DNA of 52,667 nt, from contig NZ_MTAV01000038.1 in the NCBI RefSeq assembly GCF_002154695.1, forward strand, positions 1-52,667, in the 5' to 3' direction. Positions 16,849-26,138 of this stretch are shown in pieces. The position numbers were made by a program, and so were the translations under genes. How positions within the stretch are numbered: position 1 is the stretch's first letter; every line of letters begins with the position of its first letter. The notes under the pieces are model-generated. The model ran no database searches. It was not told the origin of the DNA and saw only the letters and a program-made list of their open reading frames with translations. This DNA is from Nostoc sp. T09. GTDB lineage: Bacteria; Cyanobacteriota; Cyanobacteriia; Cyanobacteriales; Nostocaceae.

Positions 16849-17742
16849 ATGAAGCTGTTATTTACTGCATTTGCTATTACTTCAACCATCTTCTTAACTC
16901 AAGGTTGCGCGTCACAAATTAAATCAACTCAAAAGTCAACCTCTGATTCTGCTATTGCTCAGGAAAATCATCATGCTGGTCATCATAATCATTCCAGCAC
17001 ATCACAGACTCACGAGCATCATGGATATCAATCAGCTTCCGAACCTGCTAGTGCTATTGCAAAGCTCACAGTTAAAGGAAAGATAGCTACAAACGTTCCT
17101 GTACCTTTAGTAATTGATGTCCAAGACAAAAATGGTCAAGCGATCGCTAATTTTGATAAATTCCAAGAACAATTAATGCATCTAATTCTTGTTAGTGATG
17201 GACTCCAAACTTTCAATCATATCCATCCTACTTACAAAGGAAATGGACGCTTTGAAGTCCAAGCTAATTTTCCCCATCCAGGCAAATACACATTTTTCAG
17301 TGATTATAAACCAGCAGGGAAAGCCGAACAAGTTTCTCTATTAAAATTACAAGTTCCTGGTGAAGCCCCTAATACACCAAAAATTGGCTTTTCTACCACT
17401 AACACTTTTGGTAATACTCAGGCTAATCTCAAGCTTTCTCAACCTACGCTTAAAGCTGGGCAAGAAGTCCATGTCATTTTTAACTTACAAGATGCTGCTA
17501 CTAAGCAACCGATTAGTGATTTGCAACCTTATTTAGGTGAAAGAGGACATTTAGTGATCGTTAAACGGACATCACCATTGACACAAGCGGACTATATTCA
17601 TGCTCATGCGTTGAAAGATACCCCAGTTGGAGAGGTTCATTTTATAACTAGTTTCCCAAAACCGGGTGATTATAAACTCTGGGGACAGTTTAATCGTAAT
17701 GGCAAAATTGTCACTGCTGATTTTTGGCTGAATGTGCAATAG
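16849..17742 (+). CDS. His-rich periplasmic lipoprotein, possible metal-binding
   Basis: The N-terminus is a lipoprotein signal with lipobox LTQGC (16-20; C20 lipidated). A histidine-rich linker follows (ENHHAGHHNHSS, THEHHGYQ, about 41-61). Then come two related beta domains: HLILVSDGLQTFNHIHP ... FPHPGKYTFFSDY and HLVIVKRTSPL ... HAHAL ... FPKPGDYKLWGQF. Such His/Met-rich exported proteins commonly bind copper or other divalent metals, but no transporter or sensor gene lies next to it here. Ribosome site TAGGAAAA lies just upstream of the ATG. Function is inferred from composition only. Confidence 0.8.
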   Translation: MKLLFTAFAITSTIFLTQGCASQIKSTQKSTSDSAIAQENHHAGHHNHSSTSQTHEHHGYQSASEPASAIAKLTVKGKIATNVPVPLVIDVQDKNGQAIANFDKFQEQLMHLILVSDGLQTFNHIHPTYKGNGRFEVQANFPHPGKYTFFSDYKPAGKAEQVSLLKLQVPGEAPNTPKIGFSTTNTFGNTQANLKLSQPTLKAGQEVHVIFNLQDAATKQPISDLQPYLGERGHLVIVKRTSPLTQADYIHAHALKDTPVGEVHFITSFPKPGDYKLWGQFNRNGKIVTADFWLNVQ

Positions 17743-18052
17743 CAATGCGCAAATTTCTGTTTAATTTCTGATAGTAGGCATTGTGTTAAGTTTTGCAGTT
17801 TATCCCTCACGAGCGCTAACACCGCTCTGCGTCTACGCATTGGCTAGAAGATTTAAACTATCGGAATTAGGTTTGGTGACGGTGGGATTACGGAAATCAC
17901 CATTGACTAGAAATCTCAGACACACAGCTTTTGATGGCAATAGCGGTAAATTATTCAAGAAATGTGTGTCTAGGTACAGCCATTAGGGAGATGTCAGCAG
18001 CTTAAGTTGTCATCTAGCTTGGGAAAGTCGGATAAATTAATTTAGACTTTCC
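17743..18052. other. Spacer without a convincing gene; dispersed repeat
   Basis: The 310-bp spacer holds a dispersed-repeat core at about 17808-17845 (CGAGCGCTAACACCGCTCTG and CGTCTACGCA). A 67-codon open frame across it is unlike a protein and depends on the repeat. The last 50 bp before 18053 form the leader of the proline-rich ORF. Confidence 0.4.
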
Positions 18053-18274
18053 ATGATGAAACCCACTGCTATTTCTATACCCGAACCTGGAATTCCTAAT
18101 CCTGTACCAAATCCTCTACCCAGTCCTGAACCTACACCAGGTCCAAGCATTCCCCAGCCTGTACCGGGGCCTGTACCCGAACCTGTACCTGCGCCTATTC
18201 CCCAGCCTGTACCAGGGCCGATTCCGCAAACAGTTCCAGGAACAATACCCCAAACAATTCCTGAACCTGTTTAA
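18053..18274 (+). CDS. Proline-rich micro-protein
   Basis: The 73-residue product is about 40% proline, built from repeating PxPVPGPxPxPVP-like units after a short MMKPTAISIPEPG start. It has no Cys, no signal peptide and no membrane segment. The second ATG (18056) is equally possible. The CCTGTACC-type DNA repeat shows internal duplication. It ends 38 bp before ychF in the same direction. Such extended polyproline-like peptides may act as linkers or ligands; no function can be assigned. It may also be non-coding repeat DNA. Confidence 0.45.
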   Translation: MMKPTAISIPEPGIPNPVPNPLPSPEPTPGPSIPQPVPGPVPEPVPAPIPQPVPGPIPQTVPGTIPQTIPEPV

Positions 18275-18312
18275 ATTATCTTGGTAGTGTAAGCCAAAAT
18301 CTAAAATCTAAA

Positions 18313-19404
18313 ATGCTACGAGCCGGAATTGTCGGACTTCCCAACGTCGGAAAATCTACTTTATTTAATGCTGTAGTTGCTAACGCCAAAGCCGAAGCTG
18401 CTAACTTCCCTTTTTGCACCATTGAACCGAATGTCGGCGTTGTCGCAGTACCGGATGAGCGCTTAAATGTTCTCTCAAACATTGCCGGTTCAGCACAAAT
18501 TATCCCAGCGCGTGTTGAGTTTGTCGATATTGCCGGTTTGGTTAAAGGTGCAAGCCAAGGTGAGGGATTAGGTAATCAATTTCTGTCCCACATCCGGGAA
18601 GTTGATGCCATAGTCCATGTAGTGCGTTGTTTTGAGAATGATGATATTATTCACGTCGCTGGTTCTGTTGACCCAGCACGAGATATTGAAATCATTAATT
18701 TGGAGCTTGGTTTATCAGATTTAGCACAAATTGAGCGCCGAATTGACCGCACCCGCAAACAAGCGCGTACTAGTAAAGACGCACAATTTGAAGTCACAGT
18801 TCTAGAAAAATTAGCTGCGGCTTTAAATGAAGGTAAATCTGTGAGACAGGTGAGTTTAACTGAAGAAGAAGCAGAGATTATCAAAGGACTAGGACTGCTG
18901 ACAAATAAACCAATTATTTACGCCGCCAATGTCTCTGAGGATGACTTAGCAACGGGTAATGATTTTGTAGAGAAAGTGCGGCAAATTGCATCTGGTGAAA
19001 ATGCTCAAGTTGTTATAGTTTCTGCTCAAGTAGAAGCCGAACTCGTAGAATTAGCAGAAGAAGATAAAGCTGATTTTCTCGCATCATTGGGTGTGGAAGA
19101 AGGCGGTTTAAAATCTTTGATTCGTGCTACATATACCTTGTTAGGCTTGCGGACATATTTCACCAGTGGACCCAAAGAAACCCGCGCTTGGACAATTCAC
19201 GCAGGAATGTCTGCACCCCAAGCAGCAGGTGTAATTCACTCTGACTTTGAACGAGGATTTATTCGCGCTGAAACTGTTGCTTATAATGATTTAGTAACAA
19301 CTGGTTCAATGAATGCTGCGAAAGAAAAAGGCTTAGTGAGAAGTGAAGGCAAAGAATATATTGTCAAAGAAGGCGATGTAATGTTATTCCGATTTAATGT
19401 GTAG
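18313..19404 (+). CDS. ychF: Redox-regulated ATPase / OBG-type GTPase YchF
   Basis: YchF is a universally conserved, ribosome-associated P-loop NTPase that prefers ATP and is linked to oxidative stress. The 363-residue length is standard. G1 is GLPNVGKS (8-15), G3 is DIAGLVKGASQGEGLGNQF, and NKPIIYAANVSE replaces the usual NKxD loop as in the family. The TGS-type C-terminal domain includes FTSGPKETRAWTI, SDFERGFIRAE and KEGDVMLFRFNV. Ends at a strong bidirectional terminator. Confidence 0.95.
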   Translation: MLRAGIVGLPNVGKSTLFNAVVANAKAEAANFPFCTIEPNVGVVAVPDERLNVLSNIAGSAQIIPARVEFVDIAGLVKGASQGEGLGNQFLSHIREVDAIVHVVRCFENDDIIHVAGSVDPARDIEIINLELGLSDLAQIERRIDRTRKQARTSKDAQFEVTVLEKLAAALNEGKSVRQVSLTEEEAEIIKGLGLLTNKPIIYAANVSEDDLATGNDFVEKVRQIASGENAQVVIVSAQVEAELVELAEEDKADFLASLGVEEGGLKSLIRATYTLLGLRTYFTSGPKETRAWTIHAGMSAPQAAGVIHSDFERGFIRAETVAYNDLVTTGSMNAAKEKGLVRSEGKEYIVKEGDVMLFRFNV

Positions 19405-19421
19405 TAGAAATGTAAGTATTT

Positions 19422-19479
19422 AACCGCCGATAAACGCAGATGATTTATCGGCGTTTATCTGGATTCATCGGCGGTTTTT
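19422..19479. terminator. Shared bidirectional terminator after ychF
   Basis: Nested inverted repeats: outer arms AACCGCCGA (19422-19430) and TCGGCGGTT (19468-19476), inner arms GATAAACGC (19429-19437) and GCGTTTATC (19451-19459). TTTTT follows on the plus strand. It lies between the convergent ychF and the secreted-protein gene and can serve both. Confidence 0.75.
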
Positions 19480-20411
19480 CATTCTCCACCCATAATGTAC
19501 ACAGAAGAACCAAAATTTTCATCATCAGTACCAACAATTAAACCGCCTTTTGCACCAGGAACAAGTTCTATCCCTTCAATTTTATGGTATTCAGAACGGT
19601 AAAGCGGTACAAGTTGAAGATTTTGCTTGAATAGTATTTTGTTATTACGAAATCCTAGAGAACCAGCAATATATACAGCTGATTGAAATGGTCCATCATC
19701 TCCAGGGTCACTGGCTGCGCTAATAAATACAACTCCCGCCGGGTCTACTTTTATATCAGAAATATGGCGAACATTACCATAAGGAAATGGGACTTTTAAA
19801 TTTGCAGAACTTGTAAGAATGATTTGATATTTTGTCAAATCCAGCAATCCCCAATAAATCGTTGCAGGCTGTTCTGCTTCACCTCGATGCGCCCAGACAG
19901 CAACTAATTTACCATCTATATCTTGTAGGGAAAATGCCTCAAAATTACTTCCTTGAGGAAATGCTGGTAGACTAAATTCTTTGATAACTGAGATAGTTTT
20001 TTTATCAGACTCTAATTTAATATAATAAGCTTTTCCTAAACTACTTAAGGCTATATAAGAAGTATTTTTAGTTCCGGGAATAGATGTTAAAGCCTCTAAA
20101 TCATTTGGTAGTTCTGTCTTACTTGGCCAGTTCAATGCAAAATATTCAGGTTGATTCTTAGCTTTGATACGAATAATTGCTAGACGGCCTTGGTTAGGTT
20201 TTTTATTGTCATGAACAATAAGAAAATCTAGGGAATTGCTTTGTTTCTCAATAAAAGCAATTCCACTGATACCAAAAGGGATACCACCTCGAACTGGACG
20301 CCAATCTTGCGCCCAAACTCGCTGGGTGCAAAATAACAACGCTCCCAAAATTACTATATTTACAATTAACTTTAAAAATCGAGGCATATTGATTAATGCT
20401 GACAGACGCAT
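19479..20411 (-). CDS. Secreted protein of unknown function, probable beta-propeller
   Basis: The 310-residue product has a signal peptide (LIVNIVILGALLF, then C, cleavage probably after RVWA). M9 (20387) is a plausible alternative start, which would give a more typical signal. The mature part has repeating beta-rich blocks (FLIVHDNKKPNQGRLAII, YIALSSLGKAYYIKL, LVAVWAHRGEAE, GVVFISAASDPGDDGPF, GLIVGTDDENFGSSVYIMG), suggesting a propeller-like fold with Asp-rich loops. It is transcribed towards ychF. No catalytic motif is recognised; a periplasmic or extracellular role is inferred from the signal only. Confidence 0.7.
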   Translation of the reverse strand: MRLSALINMPRFLKLIVNIVILGALLFCTQRVWAQDWRPVRGGIPFGISGIAFIEKQSNSLDFLIVHDNKKPNQGRLAIIRIKAKNQPEYFALNWPSKTELPNDLEALTSIPGTKNTSYIALSSLGKAYYIKLESDKKTISVIKEFSLPAFPQGSNFEAFSLQDIDGKLVAVWAHRGEAEQPATIYWGLLDLTKYQIILTSSANLKVPFPYGNVRHISDIKVDPAGVVFISAASDPGDDGPFQSAVYIAGSLGFRNNKILFKQNLQLVPLYRSEYHKIEGIELVPGAKGGLIVGTDDENFGSSVYIMGGE

Positions 20412-20573
20412 AAATGAGTATCAGTAAGAGAGAGTATTAACCGATGCTCAATCTTATCAAATCTAAGCGATCGCGCCATGTTAGCAAAGCAACTTTTTGT
20501 ACCTGTATATAAGCAGGCACTTACGTAACTACTCTACCTCTCACCCTAAAGAAAACTTTACTCAAAAATTTAA

Positions 20574-20996
20574 TTAAATTAAATGCTTTATAGGAAGCTG
20601 TACTAACTTTTCTAGTTGGTGAGCAACCTCTGCTCGATGGCACCGATGCCAGTCTTTCTCAGCACATAGCAACAAAACAGTTCCAGTACGAGCAATTTCT
20701 GCAACTGCTTGTAATGATTTTTTCGCCTCCTCTTTATCAGGAGGCTCCCAATTTGCATTGCCAGAAGTATTTCCTAAATATACATGAGAAATGTAATTGA
20801 TACCTTTAGCAATGCAAAGCTTTTCAATTTCGTTTCCATACCATTTCCGGCTCCAGGCACGAGGATGAAATCTTACATCTATAACGGATGAAACATTAAA
20901 TTCTTTAAGGTATTCTATGAATTCTTCATAGTCCTTCCGATTGCCATAACCGAATGTAAGAATGTAGTGATTTGTACATTGTTGCCAGTTATCCAT
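20574..20996 (-). CDS. DUF488 family protein
   Basis: The 140-residue protein carries the DUF488 signature: FGYGNR (15-20), VIDVRFHPRA (38-47), ISHVYLGN (69-76) and LLLCAEKDWHRCHR (108-121, with C111, C119, H120). The conserved Cys/His/Arg set suggests a catalytic or nucleotide-linked function, but the family's activity is not established. It follows the 265-residue gene by 20 bp in the same direction, so the two almost certainly form an operon. Confidence 0.85.
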   Translation of the reverse strand: MDNWQQCTNHYILTFGYGNRKDYEEFIEYLKEFNVSSVIDVRFHPRAWSRKWYGNEIEKLCIAKGINYISHVYLGNTSGNANWEPPDKEEAKKSLQAVAEIARTGTVLLLCAEKDWHRCHRAEVAHQLEKLVQLPIKHLI

Positions 20997-21016
20997 TTTA
21001 AAATTGTATAACTATT

Positions 21017-21814
21017 TTAGAAAAGACTCAGTTGCTCAAACTTAACTTTCGGTGGGTAAAATAACCCAATAATCATGAAAGTATTTTTATGATTTTTTAA
21101 ATTGCCTACTATAAAGTATAAATCCTTTTTGACCAAAAAATCATCTACTAATTTTTGCCGAACTTTCTCTAATGCTTCTTGTTCTCTTAATTCCAGAGTT
21201 GATTTTTTAGAATTATTTCGGCAATTTCTATAAAGTTGCATTATTTCCCAATCATTTATAGAGTATTGATGACGTTTTCCATCTTGAGCGATAAAATCAT
21301 AACAAAATTGGTAAGGTATTTTTTCTAGAGCTATCGAAGGTTCAAACAAATCAAGCTGATCCTGAATAGCTTGCTGTCTAGGACTCCATTCTCGCTCAGT
21401 CGTTTTATAAAAGTATCTGTTAAGTTTTTGAGGTTTAATAATACCTAAAGATTTACCTTGTTTCTTAAGTTCACTAATAGAACTAAACTCTAGCGGTAAA
21501 ATTAATGACTTTCTCTCTGCCCAATTATCATCAGTACCAATTTGTCGAACAATCTCTAGAGATTCATCATTAACTCGAAAGCTTTCTTCTCTGTAGTCTT
21601 TTGGATTTCTCTCGATCTCTGCACTAATAATAGACCATCTAGGATAGCGTTGTTCAGTCTCTAAATAACGGAAGCGGATAGGATAAATACGAATCCACTG
21701 TAGTGGTTGCTCCAACTCATCTAGTAAAACTCCGGCTGTACACACTGTTTCCTTATACTTTCTACTAATTGAAGGATATGTTTTAGTGGCAATCAAAATT
21801 CTTCTTTTTTCCAT
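21017..21814 (-). CDS. Conserved hypothetical protein, first gene of DUF488 operon
   Basis: The 265-residue protein begins KRRILIATKTYPSIS and continues ETVCTAGVLL and QWIRIYPIRFRYLE, then PRWSIISAEIERNPKDYREE. A mixed alpha/beta middle is followed by a charged helix (about 200-230) and an FMIIGLFYPP strand near the C-terminus. I do not recognise a named family. Genes of this type appear next to DUF488 genes, which suggests a joint function. The WIRIYPI pattern recalls nucleic-acid-associated folds, but that is speculation. No membrane segment or signal. Confidence 0.7.
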   Translation of the reverse strand: MEKRRILIATKTYPSISRKYKETVCTAGVLLDELEQPLQWIRIYPIRFRYLETEQRYPRWSIISAEIERNPKDYREESFRVNDESLEIVRQIGTDDNWAERKSLILPLEFSSISELKKQGKSLGIIKPQKLNRYFYKTTEREWSPRQQAIQDQLDLFEPSIALEKIPYQFCYDFIAQDGKRHQYSINDWEIMQLYRNCRNNSKKSTLELREQEALEKVRQKLVDDFLVKKDLYFIVGNLKNHKNTFMIIGLFYPPKVKFEQLSLF

Positions 21815-21962
21815 CGATACTTCGCTCTATTTGAAATAGTTATAGTTGTAGATTTTCAATAAATATAAAATAACTAATTTAAGTACCCTATAATAAGTGT
21901 CTTAATCTTTTAGGAAAACTCCTCTGTGCTTTTGTGGTTTAGTAAAAAAAGGTAGCCATTAC

Positions 21963-22190
21963 CAGTACTACCCATCGCTGTCCCATTATCTGCTTGTTTT
22001 ATGGTAGGTGCACCGTTGGCACAATCTCTTATCATAACGATGACTTCATATTTTGATTGCAAGGCTGCAACTAAACGCAGCTTTTGTTCTAGGGCAACAC
22101 AACACAGGCAAATACTATAGGCTCTTCAGCAACTTAAGTGAGTTCTGCACCCGTGAAAGTCAGAACTGAACAATTTTTGTTGATGCCCAC
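21963..22190 (-). pseudogene. Decayed P-type ATPase fragment (hinge region)
   Basis: On the minus strand, frames broken by a stop and an indel read GAELT*VAEEPIVFACVVLP, then EQKLRLVAALQSK, then DCANGAPTIKQAD, then GTAMGSTG. This follows the cation P-type ATPase segment TGAEL...VFARV-PEQKLRLV-ALQ...[22 protein letters not shown]. The essential TGDGVNDAP has become IRDCANGAP, so the fragment cannot be active. The rest of the gene is absent. It sits in the 703-bp gap 21815-22517; I see nothing else there except the leader of the histidine kinase. Confidence 0.75.
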
Positions 22191-22517
22191 CTGAAATTTA
22201 TTAAGTAATATTAATTATAAATTATTCAAATAGAGTACGTACTGTGGCTAGCAATTTGGGATTCATCTCTCATTTGCAAGCAAGTCTTTTGAAATGAACA
22301 ACTTTGCTCACAAAATCCTCACATAGTTATTGAATAATTACAGAGCAAGTTTGTAGACAGAAAATATTTGATAAAAAATTATCTTAATCTGGTAGATTTT
22401 CAACATCAAACTCTATATAGCCATAAAGCAGAGGAGGCGTTAAAACCATTTATAATCATTGCGACTGCATTTATTGAAGCATAAACTTCCCTATTAATTT
22501 AAAATTACTCTGCAATT

Positions 22518-25163
22518 ATGCAACGCGTGCCAGGCTCTCATACTATTGCACCCATGCGACGATGGCTTGTTGTTTCGTTAGTAGGGTTATTAGCCTTAAT
22601 TTTGGCTCATAAAATGGCCCTGATCTACCGAATTCAGCCAGGAGTATCTTTATGGTTTCCCCCATCAGGTGTGGCGATCGCTCTAACTTTTTGGTTGGGT
22701 CCCTATGGTATCGTCCTAACGGCGATCGCATCATTACTGATGTCGCAGTTTTGGGGGTTGGATGGTTGGGAGCAGCTAATTAGTTTACTCGATGGCATAG
22801 AACCTTTAGTTGCTTGGTTGCTCTATCGTCGTTTTTGGCAGGGTTCACTCAAATTTAATAGCCTCCGAGATGCTGCAATTTTTACATTAAGCGTACCGTT
22901 AGCAGCCTCGGCTACCTTAGCTGTAGTTGGTAATTTAGCCTTAGTAGCTGTAGAGAAAATGTCAGCTGATAGCTTGACTCAAAATATCCCTCATTGGTGG
23001 TTGGGCAATGCTATTGGAGTCATGGCAATTACGCCTACTGCTCTGCTGGTACTAACTCCCTTCCTACAATCTTGGGGCTGGTTACCCAATTCAACTACAT
23101 CAGATTTCCGGCTTCATCCTGCCACTTTTAAGCATTGTCGTCGATTCTATGTAGAAATTAGCTTCATACTACTACTTTGTGTAGCGATCGCAGCGCTTAC
23201 AGTTGCCGAAACTGACGCCAAAACTTTTAGATTCCAACAATTGTCATTTTTGAGCTTTATTCCGGTTTTGTGGGCAGCAAGTCGCTTTGGGGTTACTAGT
23301 GGGATGCTGATCTCTAGTTTCTGCGTACTAGTAACCTTATTCTTTTATCTAGTTGCCTATCCTAATGCTATCTTATTGCCTCACTTTCCTGTACCACCAG
23401 AAGTTTTACACGTTCACAAGCTGAGTTTACTAGTGCAGTGTGCTGTTGGCTTGCTAGTGGGAACTGCAATTACAGAAAGAGCAAAGATTCAAGTAGCGCT
23501 AGCTGTGGAAAGAGTCAGGCTTGGAGAATATCAAGCTCGTGCCGAACTATCAGAAAAACTTATTCAACTTAATAATTCACTTGTAGAAATCAATGCTCGT
23601 CTTGAAGAATCCAATCGTGACAAAGATGAATTGCTCTACCGCGAGCAAGCTTTGCGTCAAAGTCTGGCTAATATTCTAGAAAGCATGAGTGATGCTTTTA
23701 TCGCCGTTAATCAAGATTGGCAAATTACTTACGTAAATCAACAAGCAGCAAAAATTACAGACTTTGAAGCACAAAAGCTCCTTGGTAAAAATTTTTGGGA
23801 ACAGTGGCCAGCTACTAAAGATACAGAGTTTGAGAAAGAATATCGTCGAGCATCGACTGAGGGGATACCTGTCCACTTTGAAGCATTCTACGAACCTTAC
23901 AATAAGTGGTTTGAAATCCACGCTTACCCATCTGTAGATGGACTAGGCATCTTTTTTAGAAACATCACCGAGCGCAAACAAGCAGAAGCAGAGCGAGAAC
24001 AAATACTAGCACGAGAGCAAGCTGCACGCACTGAAGCTGAAACTGCAAACCGACTTAAGGATGAATTTCTCGCAGTCCTTTCTCATGAATTGCGTACTCC
24101 ACTCAATCCGATTTTAGGTTGGGCAACGTTACTAAAGTCCCCCAAATTTCAGGGAGAAAAACTGCTGCGGGGAATAGAAACTATCGAGCGCAATGCCAAG
24201 TTACAAATTCAACTAATTGAAGACTTGTTAGATGTCTCTCGTATTCAGCAAGGAAAAATGGTTTTAAATATCCAACCTGTCAATTTAGTTAACACTATTG
24301 AAGCGGCGTTGGAGACTATGCATTTAGCATTGGAAGCAAAAAATATTCAAATTAACACCTCATTTGCTCACAATATAGGGCTGGTTTCCGGAGATGTAGC
24401 GCGTCTTCAACAAATAGTTTGGAATCTACTTTCTAACGCAGTCAAATTTACTCCATCAGGAGGACAGATAAAAGTGCGGTTAGAACAAGTAGACAGTTAC
24501 GCAGTAATTCATGTTCAAGATAATGGCAAGGGAATTAGCTCAGAATTTCTGCCCCACGTATTTGAATATTTTCGCCAAGCTGATGGCAAAAGCAATCGAC
24601 AATTTGGTGGTTTGGGATTGGGACTAGCTATTGTGCGTCATCTGACAGAACTGCATGGTGGATCTGTCCAAGTCCAAAGCCAGGGAGAAGATATGGGAGC
24701 AACATTTACTGTCAAATTACCATTGATGTCCGAACTAGCAAAAATAAATCAAGATAGTATGGACTGTCATAATTCTTTTAACTTAGCAGGGCTACGGATT
24801 TTAGTTGTAGATGATGATATCGATACAGATGAATTGCTGACTGTGATGCTCGAAGATTTAGGAGCATCTGTAACGGCAGTAACTTCAGTCGGCGAAGGCT
24901 TAGAGATCATAGCAAAATCTCCCCCAGATTTACTATTAAGCGATATTGGAATGCCTGGAATAGATGGCTATATGTTCATACGTTTAATTCGTGCTATGCC
25001 ACCAGAAAAGGGTGGGAAAATTCCTGCGATCGCTCTGACTGCGTATGCAGGTGAACTTAACCAAAAAAAGGCGCTTGCAGCCGGGTTTGAGATGCATTTA
25101 GCTAAACCTGTTGATCTGGAAGAATTATTAAAAGCAACAGCACAACTTTTGGCATCGAAATGA
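22518..25163 (+). CDS. MASE1-PAS hybrid histidine kinase
   Basis: The 881-residue protein has an N-terminal MASE1 membrane sensor (about 15-325, about eight helices, signature SLWFPPSGVAIALTFWLG) and a coiled linker (about 325-375). A PAS domain (about 380-495) precedes HisKA with the H-box FLAVLSHELRTPLNP (H523), then HATPase_c (NAVKFTPSGG, DNGKGI, GLGLGLAIV). The C-terminal receiver domain has DDD acid residues, phospho-acceptor D809 (LLSDIGMPG) and AKP lysine. It senses an unknown signal at the membrane and can pass phosphate to its own receiver. A later start at M13 (22554) is possible. It overlaps the next gene by 4 bp (ATGA). Confidence 0.92.
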   Translation: MQRVPGSHTIAPMRRWLVVSLVGLLALILAHKMALIYRIQPGVSLWFPPSGVAIALTFWLGPYGIVLTAIASLLMSQFWGLDGWEQLISLLDGIEPLVAWLLYRRFWQGSLKFNSLRDAAIFTLSVPLAASATLAVVGNLALVAVEKMSADSLTQNIPHWWLGNAIGVMAITPTALLVLTPFLQSWGWLPNSTTSDFRLHPATFKHCRRFYVEISFILLLCVAIAALTVAETDAKTFRFQQLSFLSFIPVLWAASRFGVTSGMLISSFCVLVTLFFYLVAYPNAILLPHFPVPPEVLHVHKLSLLVQCAVGLLVGTAITERAKIQVALAVERVRLGEYQARAELSEKLIQLNNSLVEINARLEESNRDKDELLYREQALRQSLANILESMSDAFIAVNQDWQITYVNQQAAKITDFEAQKLLGKNFWEQWPATKDTEFEKEYRRASTEGIPVHFEAFYEPYNKWFEIHAYPSVDGLGIFFRNITERKQAEAEREQILAREQAARTEAETANRLKDEFLAVLSHELRTPLNPILGWATLLKSPKFQGEKLLRGIETIERNAKLQIQLIEDLLDVSRIQQGKMVLNIQPVNLVNTIEAALETMHLALEAKNIQINTSFAHNIGLVSGDVARLQQIVWNLLSNAVKFTPSGGQIKVRLEQVDSYAVIHVQDNGKGISSEFLPHVFEYFRQADGKSNRQFGGLGLGLAIVRHLTELHGGSVQVQSQGEDMGATFTVKLPLMSELAKINQDSMDCHNSFNLAGLRILVVDDDIDTDELLTVMLEDLGASVTAVTSVGEGLEIIAKSPPDLLLSDIGMPGIDGYMFIRLIRAMPPEKGGKIPAIALTAYAGELNQKKALAAGFEMHLAKPVDLEELLKATAQLLASK

Positions 25164-26101
25164 ACATTTCTATCCGTTTATTACAAGCGAATGAATTAGC
25201 AGAAGCTGACCACATTTTTCGGTTGGCATTTGGTACTTTTGTGGGACTACCAGAACCAACTCAGTTTGCTGGGGATGCTGCATATATCCATCACCGTTGG
25301 CACACCGATCCAAATGCAGCATTTGCGGCTGAGGCGGATGGAAAATTAATCGGTTCTAACTTGGTGATAAATTGGGGAAGTTTTGGGTATTTTGGCCCGT
25401 TAACTGTTCATCCTGATTTTTGGCAGCAAAAAGTTGGTCAACAACTCATAGAACCTGCGATCGCTTGTTTTACACAATGGCATACTCGGTTAGCTGGACT
25501 ACACACCTTTGCTACCAGTCCCAAGCATCATGCACTCTATCAAAAATTTGGTTTCCATTTACGTTTTCTGACTTCCATCATGGCAAAGTCAGTGCAGCCA
25601 TCTCAGGTAATATCGCAAGGAATGAGATATTCCCAATTAAATAAAGATGAACGTGCGGAATCTCTCAAAGCCAGTTACCAACTCACTGATGCCATTTATG
25701 AAGGACTGGATTTAACCAGGGAAATTCTGACAGTTCAACAGCAAGCGCTGGGCGATACAGTTTTGTTTTGGGATGATATCGGCTTGGTAGGATTTGCAGT
25801 TTGTCACTACGGCGCAGGTACGGAAGCAGGTAGTAACACTTGCTTTGTCAAGTTTGGAGTAGTGCGATCGGGAACTAATGCTGGGGAACGTTTTGAGCAG
25901 TTATTAGATATATGTGAACACTTGACTGCAACCGAAGGAATGTCAAAGTTAGTTGCTGGAGTCAATACCAGTCGTGACGAAGCTTACCGCAGAATGCTCG
26001 CTCGTGGTTATCGTAGTCAAAGCATAGGCGTGGCAATGCATAGACCTAATGAACCAGGATATAATCGCCCAGATGTTTTTGCACTTGATGATTGGCGATA
26101 G
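25160..26101 (+). CDS. GNAT-family N-acetyltransferase
   Basis: The 313-residue protein has a GNAT N-terminal half (IRLLQANELAEADHIFRLAFG, split here as residues 4-24; acetyl-CoA region LTVHPDFWQQKVGQQLIEPA; then LAGLHTFATSPKHHALYQKFGF). The second half is a degenerate GNAT-like repeat (VVRSGTNAGERFEQLLDIC, YRRMLARGYRSQSIGVAM). Substrate unknown. The 4-bp ATGA overlap with the histidine kinase gene indicates translational coupling, so the enzyme may modify a component of that pathway (inference). Confidence 0.82.
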   Translation: MNISIRLLQANELAEADHIFRLAFGTFVGLPEPTQFAGDAAYIHHRWHTDPNAAFAAEADGKLIGSNLVINWGSFGYFGPLTVHPDFWQQKVGQQLIEPAIACFTQWHTRLAGLHTFATSPKHHALYQKFGFHLRFLTSIMAKSVQPSQVISQGMRYSQLNKDERAESLKASYQLTDAIYEGLDLTREILTVQQQALGDTVLFWDDIGLVGFAVCHYGAGTEAGSNTCFVKFGVVRSGTNAGERFEQLLDICEHLTATEGMSKLVAGVNTSRDEAYRRMLARGYRSQSIGVAMHRPNEPGYNRPDVFALDDWR

Positions 26102-26138
26102 GCAAAATTAATTTTCAACAAGAGTGCAACAAATACAG

